This document shows positions 24,596 through 38,300 of a stretch of 64,000 bases of DNA, piece after piece (positions within the stretch are counted from its first letter, which is position 1; every line of letters starts with the position of its first letter). Under the pieces are notes generated by a model. The model was not told where the DNA came from. It was given only the letters and a program-made list of their open reading frames with translations, and did no database searches. A program made the translations under genes and the position numbers. Origin of the DNA: Ischnura elegans (Eukaryota > Arthropoda > Insecta > Odonata > Coenagrionidae); NCBI RefSeq assembly GCF_921293095.1, contig NC_060257.1, forward strand, positions 55,836,968 through 55,900,967. Reading direction: 5' to 3'.

Positions 24596-25085
24596 ATAAA
24601 GCAGAAAAATTCATGCATAATTCCAGGTTTTCCAGGGAAATTTCACAAAATTCCAGGTTAATCTTATGTGATTACTGCAATAAGAAATTTAAAACACCCT
24701 ATAATTACTTAAATACTTTTGAATAATATTAAAGTTATGTATTACTTAACGTCCTTCCCGTAAAGTCTTACACTCACATTAATAGAAATTTTACACTTTA
24801 TTTATGAATGTCTTACTTAGCAACTCAAGAAATTCTTCATAATTCAAAGCGTTAAATAGATAAATATATGTTTTCATAATGTGCAATTTAACATGTAATC
24901 AATACATTGTTAAGCACACGTGTACTTAAAATAGGCCAGAAAATGTGTGTTGAACTGAAAAAACTTCAAATGAAATTAATTTGAAATAAATGATTGAAAT
25001 TCCAGGTCGGAGTAAAAATTCATGAATTCCAGGGAATTAAACTTCAGGCATAATTCCAGATTCTCCCAGTTACTGGTCACCCTGT
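24596..25085. repeat. Interspersed repeat, copy 1 (second copy at 47.2 kb)
   Basis: It shares with 47169-47725 the start AAGCAGAAAAATTCATGCAT, TTCCAGGTTAAT and TATGTGATTACTGCAAT, and a comparable 3' end. Its right end (CTGGTCACCCTG) resembles a terminal inverted repeat. Confidence 0.75.
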
Positions 25086-25296
25086 TGTTAAGTAGGAAAG
25101 GCAGACTTGGCTAGCTACTATGAGCACTGTTCAGAAGCAACTTTCTCCAATAGGAATTATTCAAGGAAGTCGTTAGCAAACTTCTTGTATGTGACTGATT
25201 ACACATGGCTTCCAGATGCCCCTTTTGTTGATTAAATTTTGCCGCATTATTACGGATGATATGTACCAATCAGCAAAATTAAGCTACCATTATTAA

Positions 25297-25486
25297 CACA
25301 TTCAATACGGGCCCAATTTTCATGAACATCGTCAGAATCCACCGATAAAATAAGCAATAAAAATAGAGGTTTTTGTGCCATAACTTCCGTTCAAATATTG
25401 CTATTTTCAAATGGCACACAATGGACATGCTCCACATCTCGGCTTGGACAGGACCACGTCAATTGACGTGCTCCGCACAGAATGTG
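25297..25486. repeat. piggyBac-like MITE ending in TTAA, with a duplicated end
   Basis: CACATTCAATACGGGC follows TTAA (25293-25296) and GCTCCGCACAGAATGTG precedes TTAA (25487-25490). The right end is then repeated: 25459-25529 and 25530-25598 form a 71 bp tandem, giving a second possible TTAA terminus at 25558-25561. Confidence 0.6.
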
Positions 25487-27076
25487 TTAAATGGATGAAC
25501 AACATAAAACGGCTCTAAAGAGCTTCAGCTCAATTGACGTACTCCGCACTGAATGTGTTAAATGGACGAACAACATTAAACAGCTCTAAAGAGCTTCAGG
25601 GGTTACTTAAGAGATCAATATTTGCAGGGATACGTTTATTTTCAGCTAATGTTACACAATTCAGATAATTGTTCAGTAGATAAGTAACTGAACCATATTT
25701 TCAATGCTGTAACAAATACTTCATACAAACTAACAATTTTTTAAACACATTAATTGGATATAATATTTATACTCCATAAAAACATTAAACAAGCAAGTAA
25801 TTTATTTCACCCAAGTCTGTGGAACACAAAGTTGAGTAAATACATTTAAGTTCATGGAATTCTAAGTTTTCAATACATGAATGTAATTCAAAACTGAAGC
25901 ATCACACGGGAAAGGAAAACCAGAATCTTTGAGTTTTCCTAATTGAATCATAAGCTTTCCACACAACTGGTGGAACCATTAAAGCAGCAAAAAAATTTTT
26001 ATAGGAACTATGCAAAACCAAGTCAAAAATCAAAAACAGATGTCACCAGACAGGTACTAAGCAACAGCCCCATTTGCTTAATTTCGCCTATTATTCGACC
26101 TGTGAAGTTGAATATGTACGTCAATACTTTGAAGGACGGTAACATGTGATGGCTACAGCTACACAAAAATAGCATAGACAAGATTACAAGGTGAACGAAA
26201 GAATGATACCTTAAAAAAATCGTAATAGCCACATCTAGATAGAAAAAGAATTATTATAACCTTGGTTCAATGTCCCGCCAAGTGTAAAAAGAGCTATCAA
26301 GATTCCAAAAATAATTTTTTTTAAATATAGCTTGCCAGTCAATAACAACAAACTCCTCTCTTCTTCCTACTGAAATTTGTGTTCTATGGAAAGAAGTCAA
26401 AGCAAGTAAACAAATATAATGAACCATTATCGTATAATTAAATCTAACAAACCACTATGATGATCACATTTCAGGTGAGGCAAAGAGTTGGAAATTTAAA
26501 AAAAACAACATTATTAGAATTCAATCTCAATTTGACCTCCGTACCAATACTTAAAATCAGCCAGATGAGTATATTTCTGATATCCATGTAACATATCACC
26601 ATTTTCAAAATTAAAGACAAATAATCAATGACAATGGGGTAAGGTAATGCCAATCAAACACAAGAATTTCGTAACTGAGAAGAAAAACATAAAAGAAATT
26701 ACTATGCCCATCATAAATTTCAGAATAAGCATTCAGTCAAAATCGCAAAACTTTAAATTTATAGGGAAAATATTTAGGAAACTTTTTACAGCAAAATAAA
26801 GGATTTACAATGAAAATTTGATGAGCATAAGGAATTTGAAGTATGTATTTATTGATGGCTGACTGAAGATATTGGAAAGTCATAGAAGATGAAAATCAAC
26901 AACAATAGTATATAATTCGGAATAAAAAGTGTATCTTTGGTTTTGGCCCGGGAAAGCAAAGAAAAGCTGAGAAAAACATCATTTGTTGACATAGACACTT
27001 CACAGGTAACCAATAAGGAATGTACAGCTTATGAGGCTAATTGTTTATAATCAAACTCCAAATAAAAGTTAAGGGT

Positions 27077-27186
27077 CCCCTATGAAAAAATTGTATAGAC
27101 CTGTTTCAAATTTTTTTACATTTTTATACATTGCCATGGCAATGTATAAAAATTTGAAACAGTTTTATACAATTTTATCATAGGGG
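27077..27186. repeat. Near-perfect palindrome, 110 bp
   Basis: CCCCTATGA...TTGTATA on the left mirrors TATACAA...TCATAGGGG on the right, around the centre TTGCCATGGCAA. It lies about 2 kb downstream of the Ro60 stop and could form a hairpin if the 3' UTR extends that far. Confidence 0.85.
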
Positions 27187-29182
27187 GTACTTCTTGGTAA
27201 GGGTACAATGAGGGAAAAAGTACTTGACTCCTTCATTATAAAATGCAAAATAAAATAAAAGCTCAGGAATGCAGAAAAATTCTGCTTAAATGAAAGCGTA
27301 ATAGAGAAACACTCCTCCAGACAAGTATCACTTCTTGTTATGGCGGCCCCATTTCTTCTGTTTTCCATCAACCGTTTCAACTACCAGGTAGACTTCCCAC
27401 TCAGCCGTAACACAAAAATGGAGATTAATATTAATACTATACAATGCTTGTTAAATTGAATCTCAACTCCATTTGAAACTTTTACTTAAATATTAAGCAA
27501 AGTAGTACACCACCGACAGCAGCTGACTTAGAGTTCATTTTCATTACAAATTAACACTATGGAATCGCAAGTTTATTTCAATAAAGCCACTCAGATTATC
27601 AAATTATGGTATATTATCAAAAAATGCAGATGAAAATATTATCAACCATGAGTTGCTTGACCATGGCTCATTTTGAGTAATCCCTTGTAAATAGATCTAG
27701 AAAAAATATGAAACTTCGGGGGCGCAAAAAATAAAATTGTAAGAATTTGACGTGAACATAAAAAATAAGACAGTTGACTATTTTCTTTTCCAAATATCAT
27801 ACAATTGATCCGTAAATTATCACTGAAGCAAGAAATCTTGAAAGGATGCACAAGATGTCAAAGTAATTTTAACAAAATGCAATAAATATGTAACAGATTC
27901 CTAACTTAAACACTAACTTCAGGAAATGAAAAAAAATGGGGAATATGGACAAGTGGCAGGATAATCTACAGAGTGCCATGATATCTAAAAATGACAATAG
28001 ACCAGAGAACTAGCTCCAATTTTTGTAAGGCACGCAAAGAGGTCACAAGGATTTCTTTCGTCAGTCATACTATTCTACACCATTGCTATAGCATATCTGA
28101 AATGAAGGTACAAAATATCCTATTATAAGGTTTGAGATAAAACCTTCAGAATGACATTAGCTGCCTCTACAAGTCATATCAACAATGTATTTTCATGGGG
28201 AAAAAATAAATAGAAACATGGACACCTACAATTATTTCACCACACAAAAATTATAAAAAATTCTACCTCAACTTTTAAATATGAGAGCCTTATCACAATT
28301 CAGTTCTTCAGTTTAAATTTAAACAAGTTAAGAGAGCAAGAGAATCCTTTAGTGGTCTCATGAGTTCTCAAATCACAGGTGTGCAATCTATGTATTAAAG
28401 TAAAAAATAATCAAGACATTTCGCAGGTAATTTCACTGTATTGATGTTTTTATGTGTTTGATTGATCGTGGCAGATAATTTAGAGATAACACATCTCTTT
28501 CCTCTTTGTTAAAAAAATGTAACTTTTCTCTTTACACTGCAAAGAGTATGTGCATCAATACTGAAATTTTGTGCTTTGGGACATATTCACAGAATATAGA
28601 ACGAAAAGCTCAATATATATATATTTTTGAGTTCACGTATGGAATAACACAGAAATATGGATATTCTTCACAGACAATCACCACAGAAGGTCCCACCTAA
28701 CACCTTTACTTTGTGTTACGAAAAATATTTTGCTACTCCTAGCAATGGCTTGGATTAATATATAAAAAATCTCTTCTTCAAACTAATGAACAACCAACGG
28801 CACATGAAAATGTATGCACTGAGCAATGGTTTTAGACCCAGTTTAAACACACAATCTGATCACGTGATTCAGACATTTTATGACTACACTTTTGAACACA
28901 TCAGAATGTTGTAAACATTCTCTGTCATAAACGGAATAAGAATAGCATTAATGAAATCAAAATATTCCACAGTTGCCGCATGTGTGTAAATAGCATAGAG
29001 AACCAAAATTGTACTTCAGTCAAAGAAGTCTGAGTCAGTCTTACATAAAACCGTTTTCCTTATGAATTAAAAACAAGACTGGACCAGTTACTAGTGAGAG
29101 TACTTTACAGCCGTGTTAAATATGCTAGCTAGGATTTGGTGCAACACAGCTGTAATTTTAATTTCTTCTTACAACCAGCTCC

Positions 29183-29315
29183 TTAAAAGCAACCACGTGC
29201 AAAGTGCTGAATGATGAAAGGAAGGTTGGAATCAAAGCCATAGATCATCAATGCGTCATCTTGAAATTTACTGCAGTCCGGCAGGTTTTCACACACAAAG
29301 GATACAATGATCAAC
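29183..29315 (-). CDS. Ro60: Ro60 terminal coding exon
   Basis: The exon begins after a strong acceptor (TTATTTTTCAG) in phase 2 and ends at TAA (29185-29183). It encodes KLIIVSFVCENL and DDALMIYGFDSNLPFIIQHF, matching the family ending 'pAKLiv.gmts...ad.dd.gmlD..GFD......i..F'. Confidence 0.8.
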
Positions 29316-32300
29316 CTGAAAAATAAGTAGAAGAGGAGATAGTGCATTCATTAAATATTAGGAATAAAACATTCGAAAAGTCAAATCATCGAATACCTTG
29401 AACGATGAGCTTTTAACACTAATCAATATTCGATGACAGAAAGTTATCAATTATTCAAATTTTGAATGCACAGCACAAATCGTCCGTGAATCTCTTTAAA
29501 TCCATTGATGATGGCTGGGACTTGGATGGAAAATTGGACGTTAGGTCAGTTCAATCCTTTAATGATGTTTTTACAAAAACTTAACATTTAAAGTTAGCAT
29601 TAAATAAAGTACACTCCCGATTATCTGGGCTAATGATGGCACGAGACGGCACGAATAATCGGAAAACTTGGATAACCCAAACTTTCACTTAAATTTCTCA
29701 TCATCATCATCATCACTGGTCAACAATCCTAGGATTGGTTTGACGCAGCTCTCCACTCAGTTCTCCTATCAGCTAATCTTTTCACTCCTACGTATTTCTT
29801 CTCTTTCACATCTCTCTTTACTTGTTCCATATATTTTGTTCGAGGTCTTCCTTTTCCATTCTTGCCTTCCACCTGTCCTTCGACGATTGTCTTCATCAGG
29901 CCATCACGTCTCAAGATGTGGCCTATAAGGTTGTTCCGTCTTCTTATTAAGGTTTTCATGAGGCTTCTCTTCTCTCCTACCCTTCTTAGGACTTCCTCGT
30001 TACTAACTCGGTCGATCCATTTGATTTTCATCATTCTTCTGTAGCACCACATTTCAAAGGCCTCTATCCTTGCCTTCTCCGCTGCGGTCATTGTCCATGC
30101 CTCACTTCCGTATAGGAGCATACTCCAGATATAGGTTCTTATAAATTGTTTCTTTACTCCCATATTTAAGTTTCCCGCTGTTAGCAGGTCTCTCTTTTGG
30201 TGGAATGCTCTCTTCGCCTGGGCTATTCTGCTGATAATTTCTTTCTTGCTTCTCCCGTCACTAGTTAATTTCTTGTAATGTTCATAATTTACATAAAACA
30301 AACTATATTATTATTTATGCAGTTTTTCTGTTATTTAAGAGTGCTTCCCGGACTCAATGAGAGCTTTCTTCGCCACTTCGCGATCTTTTTAGCAGTGATA
30401 ACATGGTTATACTCGTAGTGCAACCTCCATGTAAGGCCCGGTTTTGAAAACCACACATCCGTGGCTGTGTGATCACAGATACAGAAAAGTGGTTTGCACA
30501 AATGCTTCAAAACCACTGCTCGACGTCGGAAACTACACTATCAGGCACCACGCCACGGTGTCGCAGCCGGATAATCGGGAGTCTGCTGTTTGTATAATGC
30601 TTATGAATCCACAAGAACCACATTAAGAAGAATATATGTATGTATGCATACTTTCAAATAGACACGAGATTGGCTGTTCCTTTCCCGACTCCCTGTTGCA
30701 TGGTGAATTTATGTTTCACATATTTTAATTTTAAAGTAAAAGTCAATTCTTTATTTAATTCTAAGGCAATAAACCGCAGTAAATCATTACTAATAACATT
30801 ACCTTCAAAATGCAACAGGGTTCCCACTCTACCTAATATTATTCATGGTTTTTTCCAGGTTTTCATGGTTTTTTTTCAGGTTATCACGGTGTCAATGTTT
30901 TCAAATTCACGTTAATAAGCCAACAATAAAACAATCACCGGCCGTATATTAACTAAAAATAAACGTACGCAACAGACTGCGTGAATGTAAACGTAGCAAT
31001 GAAAAGTGGTATCTTTTATGACGTCACCTATCGTTTACAAAATTCAGGGCCGACCAAAGGCCCAATCCAACCGCGCTCTTCCCCCGACGCCAAATACCAT
31101 GACCTCCTTTAATATACAAATGCCCTTAGGACCTTATTCCGCCTGGACACCGGAAGTCCTTTTTTAATTCCTCGCCGAGAGAATGTTTTTTGCGCACGTT
31201 GCTATTACCGCACTGTGACCAAATTTCCCTTACTGAATCTTCCTGAGATCGCAGAAAATATTAAAATTGTTAATACATAGAATGTAATAAATCAAAAAAT
31301 CAATTTCATATGATTATAACGCACTTGGTTTGAAATATCTAAAGACAAAATAAATACCTGCTGAAACACGTTATTTTCACTTTCACGTTATTATTCCCAT
31401 AAACTCGAACGAGGCGAGCGCAGACTATTAAGAGCTATTGCCATAAATTGAAAGCCTATATGCCGTATAAATGTTTCCTCAAGTAAAATTCCAATGGCAA
31501 ACTCACATTTCGAAGCAGAATATGGCATGTGCCCTCATTTTGTGTGTGAACCGAACTTCGAGTTACAAATCGGATAGTTTTCGTAAATGGTTCATTATGG
31601 GTCTATTAGAAATATGGGTCAATTAGAAATACAAGTTATTTCATTTGTCCTTTTTCAAATACAAGTCCATCCCAAGCTATCATTGAAATTGAACCCTCAG
31701 ACAAAATAAACTTCCACCATTAAAATGGAAAATAACGGTCAATGTGTCATATAGTACGGACCGTGGTATGGACCAATTACAGTGCAACCTCGATATAACG
31801 ACACCCCACGGTGCACTAATAAACACTTGCTATAGCGAATTGTCGTTTTACCGGAGGTGGAGCACATAATAGCCAATATACCAGTTGCGAACAGATATAC
31901 AGGAACAGGAGTGGTGCGGCGACAGATAAACATCTATTCGATAAACGTAAGCATAAATCCAGACGAAAGGCGATGTTTTTTTGCATAACTAAATTTCCTT
32001 ACTCAAATAACGACCAACCATTCAAACAATTTATAAGCGCCGCTCTGAATAAAGATCATGCAAAGCATTGTTTCGTCAATCATTATATTTATCGAACGAC
32101 AGTTTACCACATCATTTTGAGACTGAGCACTCCATTAACTTCATTTCTAACAGATCGCGAGCAATTACAGAGGTTAAGGAGTCTTGATGAAAGTCTTCCG
32201 GTGGTGAAACCCTCACTATAGCGAGAGCCAACGCCGAAAGGGTCCCGTAAAAACGAATTTTTTTAACACGCTTATTATAGGGTCAATTGACGGTGCATCG

Positions 32301-35300
32301 GCTATCTCTCGTAATAGCGGGGGTGTCGCTATAGCCCGTACTCGCTTTAACGAGGTTCCACTGTATTAGTCTTCCCTTCCAATCAACCAAATTCTTCAGA
32401 TGAATTGCGATTTCGGGTCTGAGTTAACTACCCGACAGACTACATTCTACATTCACAGCAATGTAATATAATTAGGCACTTTGGGTTACCTCTTTCTTTT
32501 AACTAGGCTACTTTCCCGGTTTGATGATGTTGTTCAGTACTCTCTTCGGAAGTCCTTTTTTATTCGAACTTCCACTTCGTCTCTCCCACCCCTCAAGAAA
32601 ATCCTGAACTCACTAGTTATGAAAGACATTCTGTTAGATCAGTAACTCCTCTGACTTAGATATGCCCCTAAATCTGTTGCTGTTTAAGGTTATGAGTTAA
32701 TAATGATTCCCTTGTTTATGGTTATGCTATATATAACTGATTACATATTTCAGGCTTAACTTACAATTAGCGAAATCTTTCCATTATGGAATATGAAAGA
32801 AAAAATTTTGTTAGGTTCACAAATATGTAATATGATGTAATATGTATGCATCGGCTATCTCTCGTAATAGCGGGGGTGTCGCTATAGTCCGTACTCGCTT
32901 TAACGAGGTTCCACTGTACTTCACTTCGAATATTCGTGTGCAGATAAATACGTAGACTATGAGTCTGCGCGTGCCTGACCGAGAAACATGATTAACGTAT
33001 CCAATTTGATCAGACGACCGTAGTTCTAAAATCAAGTTTGAGATATTTTTAAGGTTTTATGACGAAATTCACGGCTATTTCCAGGTTTTTTCACGGTAGA
33101 CTAAATTCACAGCTTATTCACGGTTTTAAGGTTTTCACAGTTGAGTGGGAACCCTGTGCAAACAAAAAAAAACAAAAGTATTGCAGTGCTCCATGCATCC
33201 AAGTTTGATGTAAACATGGGTGACAGTTGCGTCAGGATTTAGGAGCCGCATTGAAGAAGAATGACTTGCAGAGTGTTCAGCATTTTTTAAATTTTTATTG
33301 TCATTTGTCCTTAAAATTGGTGAAAAATGCATATTCAGTAATGCAGTATTCAATATTACAGTGAGGTATTCGGAAAAAAATTAGGTATTGATATTCGAAC
33401 GCGAGAAAAATGCTATTTCCCCCATCTTTATTAAATATTCTCAATACAATGAAAAAAGCTCGTTAAAAGGGGGACAGTGAAACCTAAATTTCACTAGGAC
33501 CATGAATCTCAATAGAACGACTCCATCAAATTACAATAGCTTTAAGAGTTATTATGAATGGTGAAGGAATCAGGCTTTACATCAGGCTAAAAGAAACAAG
33601 TTGATCACTTTTTAAAGTATACCGGGACTAGCCACGGTGATAACTTTTTACGGAGTCACCCGCAATGCACAAATAGTGCGAAAAATCCACAGAGGAAAAA
33701 TCATTCGCCTTGACCGGGATTCGAACCCGGATCCCTCGATTTCCGAAAAATTCGAATTCCGATTTCGAAAAAAGTCCAGAGCGAACCCCTCTAGTGTTCA
33801 AAGTTCGGGCTTTGCTCTCCGGCTGTGGCGCCATGCGCACGACCTGGACTACTAGTCGCATCATATGCTCAGCAGTCCATACCACCTTGTCCGGTATAGT
33901 CCACAAATTTCCACAGGGGAGACTGACGCCTCGGTAGCTTAACTGGCTAAAGCACTCGGCCGGAAATCGAGGGATCCGGGTTCGAATCCCGGTCAAGGCG
34001 AATGATTTTTCCTCTGTGAAGTTGATCACTCATAAAAAAATACTCAAAGGGGAAAAATAGAGGGCAATTAAAAGGGATGTCCAATAATTAACGGACATTT
34101 TAGCACAGTGCAGCAGTGGGCAGGATTAGTGCCACCATATTGGCATCCGAGTGTTCCTACACTTTATACATAACCGGCGATGGTAGCCTGCACATCATGT
34201 TGATCGTACTTTGTATACAGTGGAGTGTACAATGAACGCTGCGATTGAAAAACCCCCATTTTGTTAAGTACGAGCTGTGATAAGATTTATGTTGTTAAAA
34301 AAACACTAAACAATTGAAATTTATCACCAGATTTGTGATGTGTACAATCGAGGAATAATGACTCAGAAAATTATGATGCACGATAAAAAACAAGCGATGG
34401 GGAAAACTCAGCCAGAAATTTTTGTTTCTCCACGAAAATACTCATACACACACGGCCAATCATACCCAAGAGATCTTGGATGGTTTTGGATGAGAAATTT
34501 TCAAACATCCACTGCACAACAATCGAGCGAATATCATCTGTTCCCAGCGATGAAGAGGAGGCTCACTATGCAATGATTTGACACTGATACTGACCTGCAT
34601 TCCAGTGTAAATTAGAGGTTAAACTTGCAGGAGGCAGATTTCTATTTAGGGGTTATTGAAACGCTTGTTCTATGAAATGATGTCTTAATTTTAAATGGCG
34701 TTTATGTAGAAGAATAGCCGAATAGTTTACCTTCAAAATGCATACAATAATTATTATTTTCAATTTGTTTATTTTTTATTTCAATGTATCTGTTACTTTC
34801 TGGACAGACCTCGTAAAATGCTTGGTCACACTATTACAAAAATATAATAATTTATACTTATGAGCATACCAGAAACTCGAACCCTAAGGGATCTGAGTGA
34901 AGATGAAAGTTAAAATGATGCTACATTAAGACAAGGACCCTTTATAGGACAGCTAAGGCCATATCGATAATATGGCATACATGTCTATGACATGAGCTAC
35001 ATTTTACTTACTTGGCTTTTGGGAGCTTGAGAACTCTTTTGTAGTTGTTGAATGCAGTGAGTAACTTTTTGTTGCTCTCACTGTCAATATGCACTTCATC
35101 TGTCATCAGTAGCAACACATCAGCAGAGACCTTTTCTTTGCTAAGCCATTGCAACCAGCCATCTACCATGACCGGGGTTTTGCTCATGCCCTGTGAATAC
35201 AAAATCAATCCAAGATTGTAGAACAGTATACTAGAGTAAACATAGGTATCGCCAAAAATAGACATATTCAATGCAGGATAGCGTTTTTAATCTTTATCCA

Positions 35301-38300
35301 AATACAAGTCCAACTGTTTGTTTCAGTCCAAAATAAATAAAAACCTAGCGTATTGTAATGGTTCAAGCCCCATTACAATACATTTTACTCGGCGCATTTT
35401 CTTCCCTACCTGTTTACCCGCTCGTTCCACGACCTTTCCAAAACCCCACCCCCAAACCATGGCCCGTGGAGGAAGGCGTGGGTTGAGTCAGAGGGGATGA
35501 ATGTGTTTTTCGCCGATTTTTGTATGGTTGTGTGTGTGAGTGTGTGTGTGTGGGAGGAGGGGAGCTCGGGTTTTCCCTGAGTGAGTGGCGTACTACTCCT
35601 CCCTCCCTTCATTGTGCATTACCCCCACCCCTAGTTGAGGTATGATAAAAGGTGGTGCGCGTAAGAGAACCAGGAGAATTCCTAAGTGACTGTCGGGCGG
35701 AGCCTATGCCCAAAATCAGTGCGACACACGGCAGGAGGAGACAAGGGGCCCAAGTGTTTCCAGAAAGATTGATCTGGAAGAAGAATTCCCCCCCCCCCCC
35801 CGTCCGAAGGAGCAAAGGACCAGTTGAAGAGGACGCATTATCTCCGTTCCGGATGCAGCTTCCTCCAACAAGGGAGAAAGGAGTGCAGTAAATGGAACGA
35901 GAGAGTGTTGGATCCAACCTGGTCCAGACTCGGACTACGATAAAGTAAGATTGCAGCTATCCCCCCCCCCCAAAGCCCCCTTGTGTCTCCTGCCAAGCCA
36001 AGTTAAGACAAACAGTCACGGAACGCACCCATTACATTAGTGAAAGTGAAATCAGTCACCAAGTACAATTAACGTTCGCACCCCAAATTTACAAGAGACA
36101 GGATGGACTATCATTTACCTCCCCAGTCAAGAAATCATTGAATTTGTATCATATTTACGTGTTCACCACCGAACTTTACTTTGTTATCATCATTTTCTAT
36201 ATTGATTTTCATCTAGAAACCAAGTTATATTGTTTTTTATTTTAATTTATCATCGATGTTTCATAAGTGGCTTTCACCAATTCATATTTCATTAGCGTAT
36301 AAGAGGGTTCCTTTTGTTTTTTTTGTCATATGCAACCTTATTTGTGTGAATTATATTTTGTTTAATTGAAAGTGTTTGAAAGAGTGTTTTTGTTCTGATT
36401 CCTCTACGGGTCACCCCATTGAAAATATCCTTCGTCCTTCCTTTCGCCCCGTCTGATTTCCTTCCCGTAAATGCGTGTTGTACGAGTGCATCAGCGCCTG
36501 AACGTCACCCATCAGTTTGAATCGGGAACCCCCCACCCGCAATCATCTTCACAGAAGGGGAATATTTTCTTTATTTTATGTAAATTACGAGAAGTGAGTG
36601 GCATAGTTTTGTCCCGTAGGTCCCATGCGGGAGGGATCTTCGCGGATTTGTATTTTTTTTTATTTTTGTGCGACGTCTCCCCCCGGTTCTATTGTGGTAT
36701 CCGGGCGAGTCGGGGGTGGGATGCCACAGTATACAGTGTCTCAATCAGACTGCCCACAATGAGATGATCAACCTACGAGGCGTGTTTTTAAAGTAAGTAC
36801 CGTTTTGACATAAAAAAAACAAGGAATTTTTTTTAAAAAATAATTTATTCACTTGAAAGGCCATACTTTACTTTTCTTCATAATTTCCATTACTACAGTA
36901 AACTCTTGATTTTACGAAGTCAGTGGGACCGGAAAATTGGCACTTCGTAAAATCGAGTTTCGTAAATTCAAACCTTTTTCATAAGTCACGAAAAAAATGT
37001 TCGCTTTTGTTTCTTCCGCCGTTTTTTGTCTTTCGTGGTCTTATTTAAATGTTTTCGGTGGTTATTCTCGGTATAATTCATAGAAAAGGCTTTTTGGTAT
37101 CGATTTATGATGTGAAAAATCGTTAAATAATTATACCACCATAAAATTCCCATTTCTTGTTCATACTTCAACATCAACGATCGCTAAAGAAATTCCCGAC
37201 CAGTTTAGAAAACGTAATCAAATAATGAATTGCAATGTTTATTATAAGAATTAACAATTATATATTTGTGGTTAGGAGCCAATAGCTACTATTAAGTATG
37301 CAAAAGATAGATATTTGTTTCTTACACCCACGGAATTTTAGCGGCAGCCGGCCTAACCGCCATTTATGTCGCCCTCTATCGCTCAGTGACGAGAAAAAAA
37401 GAAAAACAAGGGTCTTAGCCCGTTTCCAAAATAACCTTCGTAAGTTAATATTTCGAGTTACTTCGTATTTTCAGCAGAATGTGCTCTATTTTCACTGAGA
37501 TTCAATTACGATCATAAATAACGTACGATGTCATTATCTTCTGGCGAATATTTGAAGTACATACTTAAATTCTGTTTGAGTTCTCCGTCCGACTAAGACT
37601 TAATTCTTCATCAGGACTGTATTCTTCATACCGGGTGTGAGGTGACCTGTTCCTATAGTATGTTTCTCTCCTTTTATGCCGACAGGAGCAAGGTTCCAAC
37701 CGGAAAACGACAGGAGAAACATCTCACAGTATCGGAGAAATATAGATAGAAACGTTATTATCCACATTGATTGTTTTCCTACAAGAGACGTTTTATCATT
37801 TCTCAACGTGGTTAAGTATTGGTTCGCTAGCGTGAATTCCCAAAAAATGACACGCAAAAACCTGTACCGTCACCTCATTTAGTTTTCGTGTTCCTTTCTC
37901 CGCCGTATTGAAAGTTAGGCAAAGGATCATTGACATAGAGAAAAGATTTTCTTAGTTTTAGCACAAACAAATAGTCGCGCCATAATCGTAAATAAATATA
38001 GTGTGGAAAGAGCAAAGAAATTAATTTCAATTGAAAAGTCAGCTGAGAAGAAGAGAGACAATTATAAGCGCGGCACCATTTTCCCGATAGTGGAAGATAC
38101 TTCTTCCGCCTCTCTCCGGTTAATAACTTCCCCCCGTTGCAGGTAAAGATGAACCATGCCCTACTCCACAATCGGGGAACGTTCCCAGTGGGTGGGGTGA
38201 ATAAGAGTGGGATGGGGATTGCCTGAGGGAAGAAGTGTGGTAAGCACAAGGACTGGTGAAGGGGGCAGGACAAAGAAGGGTGGGGAAATGGCCTTCAGCT

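Larger units (their letters stand above)
17981..29182. other. Intergenic region between ANKLE1 and Ro60
   Basis: No host exon is supported. An AATAAA at 18548-18553 could serve ANKLE1 polyadenylation. Repeats occupy much of 18.7-25.6 kb and are listed separately. From about 25.6 to 29.18 kb the sequence is AT-rich with only one short palindrome; part of it is probably the Ro60 3' UTR, whose end I cannot place. Confidence 0.5.
30817..33156. mobile_element. 2.3 kb TIR element with a 5-bp target duplication
   Basis: The left end CAGGGTTCCCACTC is mirrored by GAGTGGGAACCCTG at the right end. TGCAA flanks both sides (30812-30816, 33157-33161). Subterminal copies of CACGGTTTT-like motifs recur on both sides. 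It carries nested Tigger-like pieces at 31780-32363 and 32848-32916 and has no transposase ORF. The superfamily is uncertain. Confidence 0.75.

Noticed and set aside
25943-28700. Small frames in the AT-rich block beyond the Ro60 stop
   Set aside because: They are short, random-length frames in both strands with no domain, consistent with 3' UTR or intergenic DNA.
33710-34022. Possible functional tRNA genes (B-box GGTTCGAATCC)
   Set aside because: The position before the anticodon-like triplet is C rather than T, the acceptor stem has mismatches, and the unit is repeated with a shared 3' tail, so it is a SINE.
35609-36767. Several GC-rich frames (up to 102 codons)
   Set aside because: They are proline- and glycine-rich readings of homopolymer tracts, in both strands, without domains or splice support.
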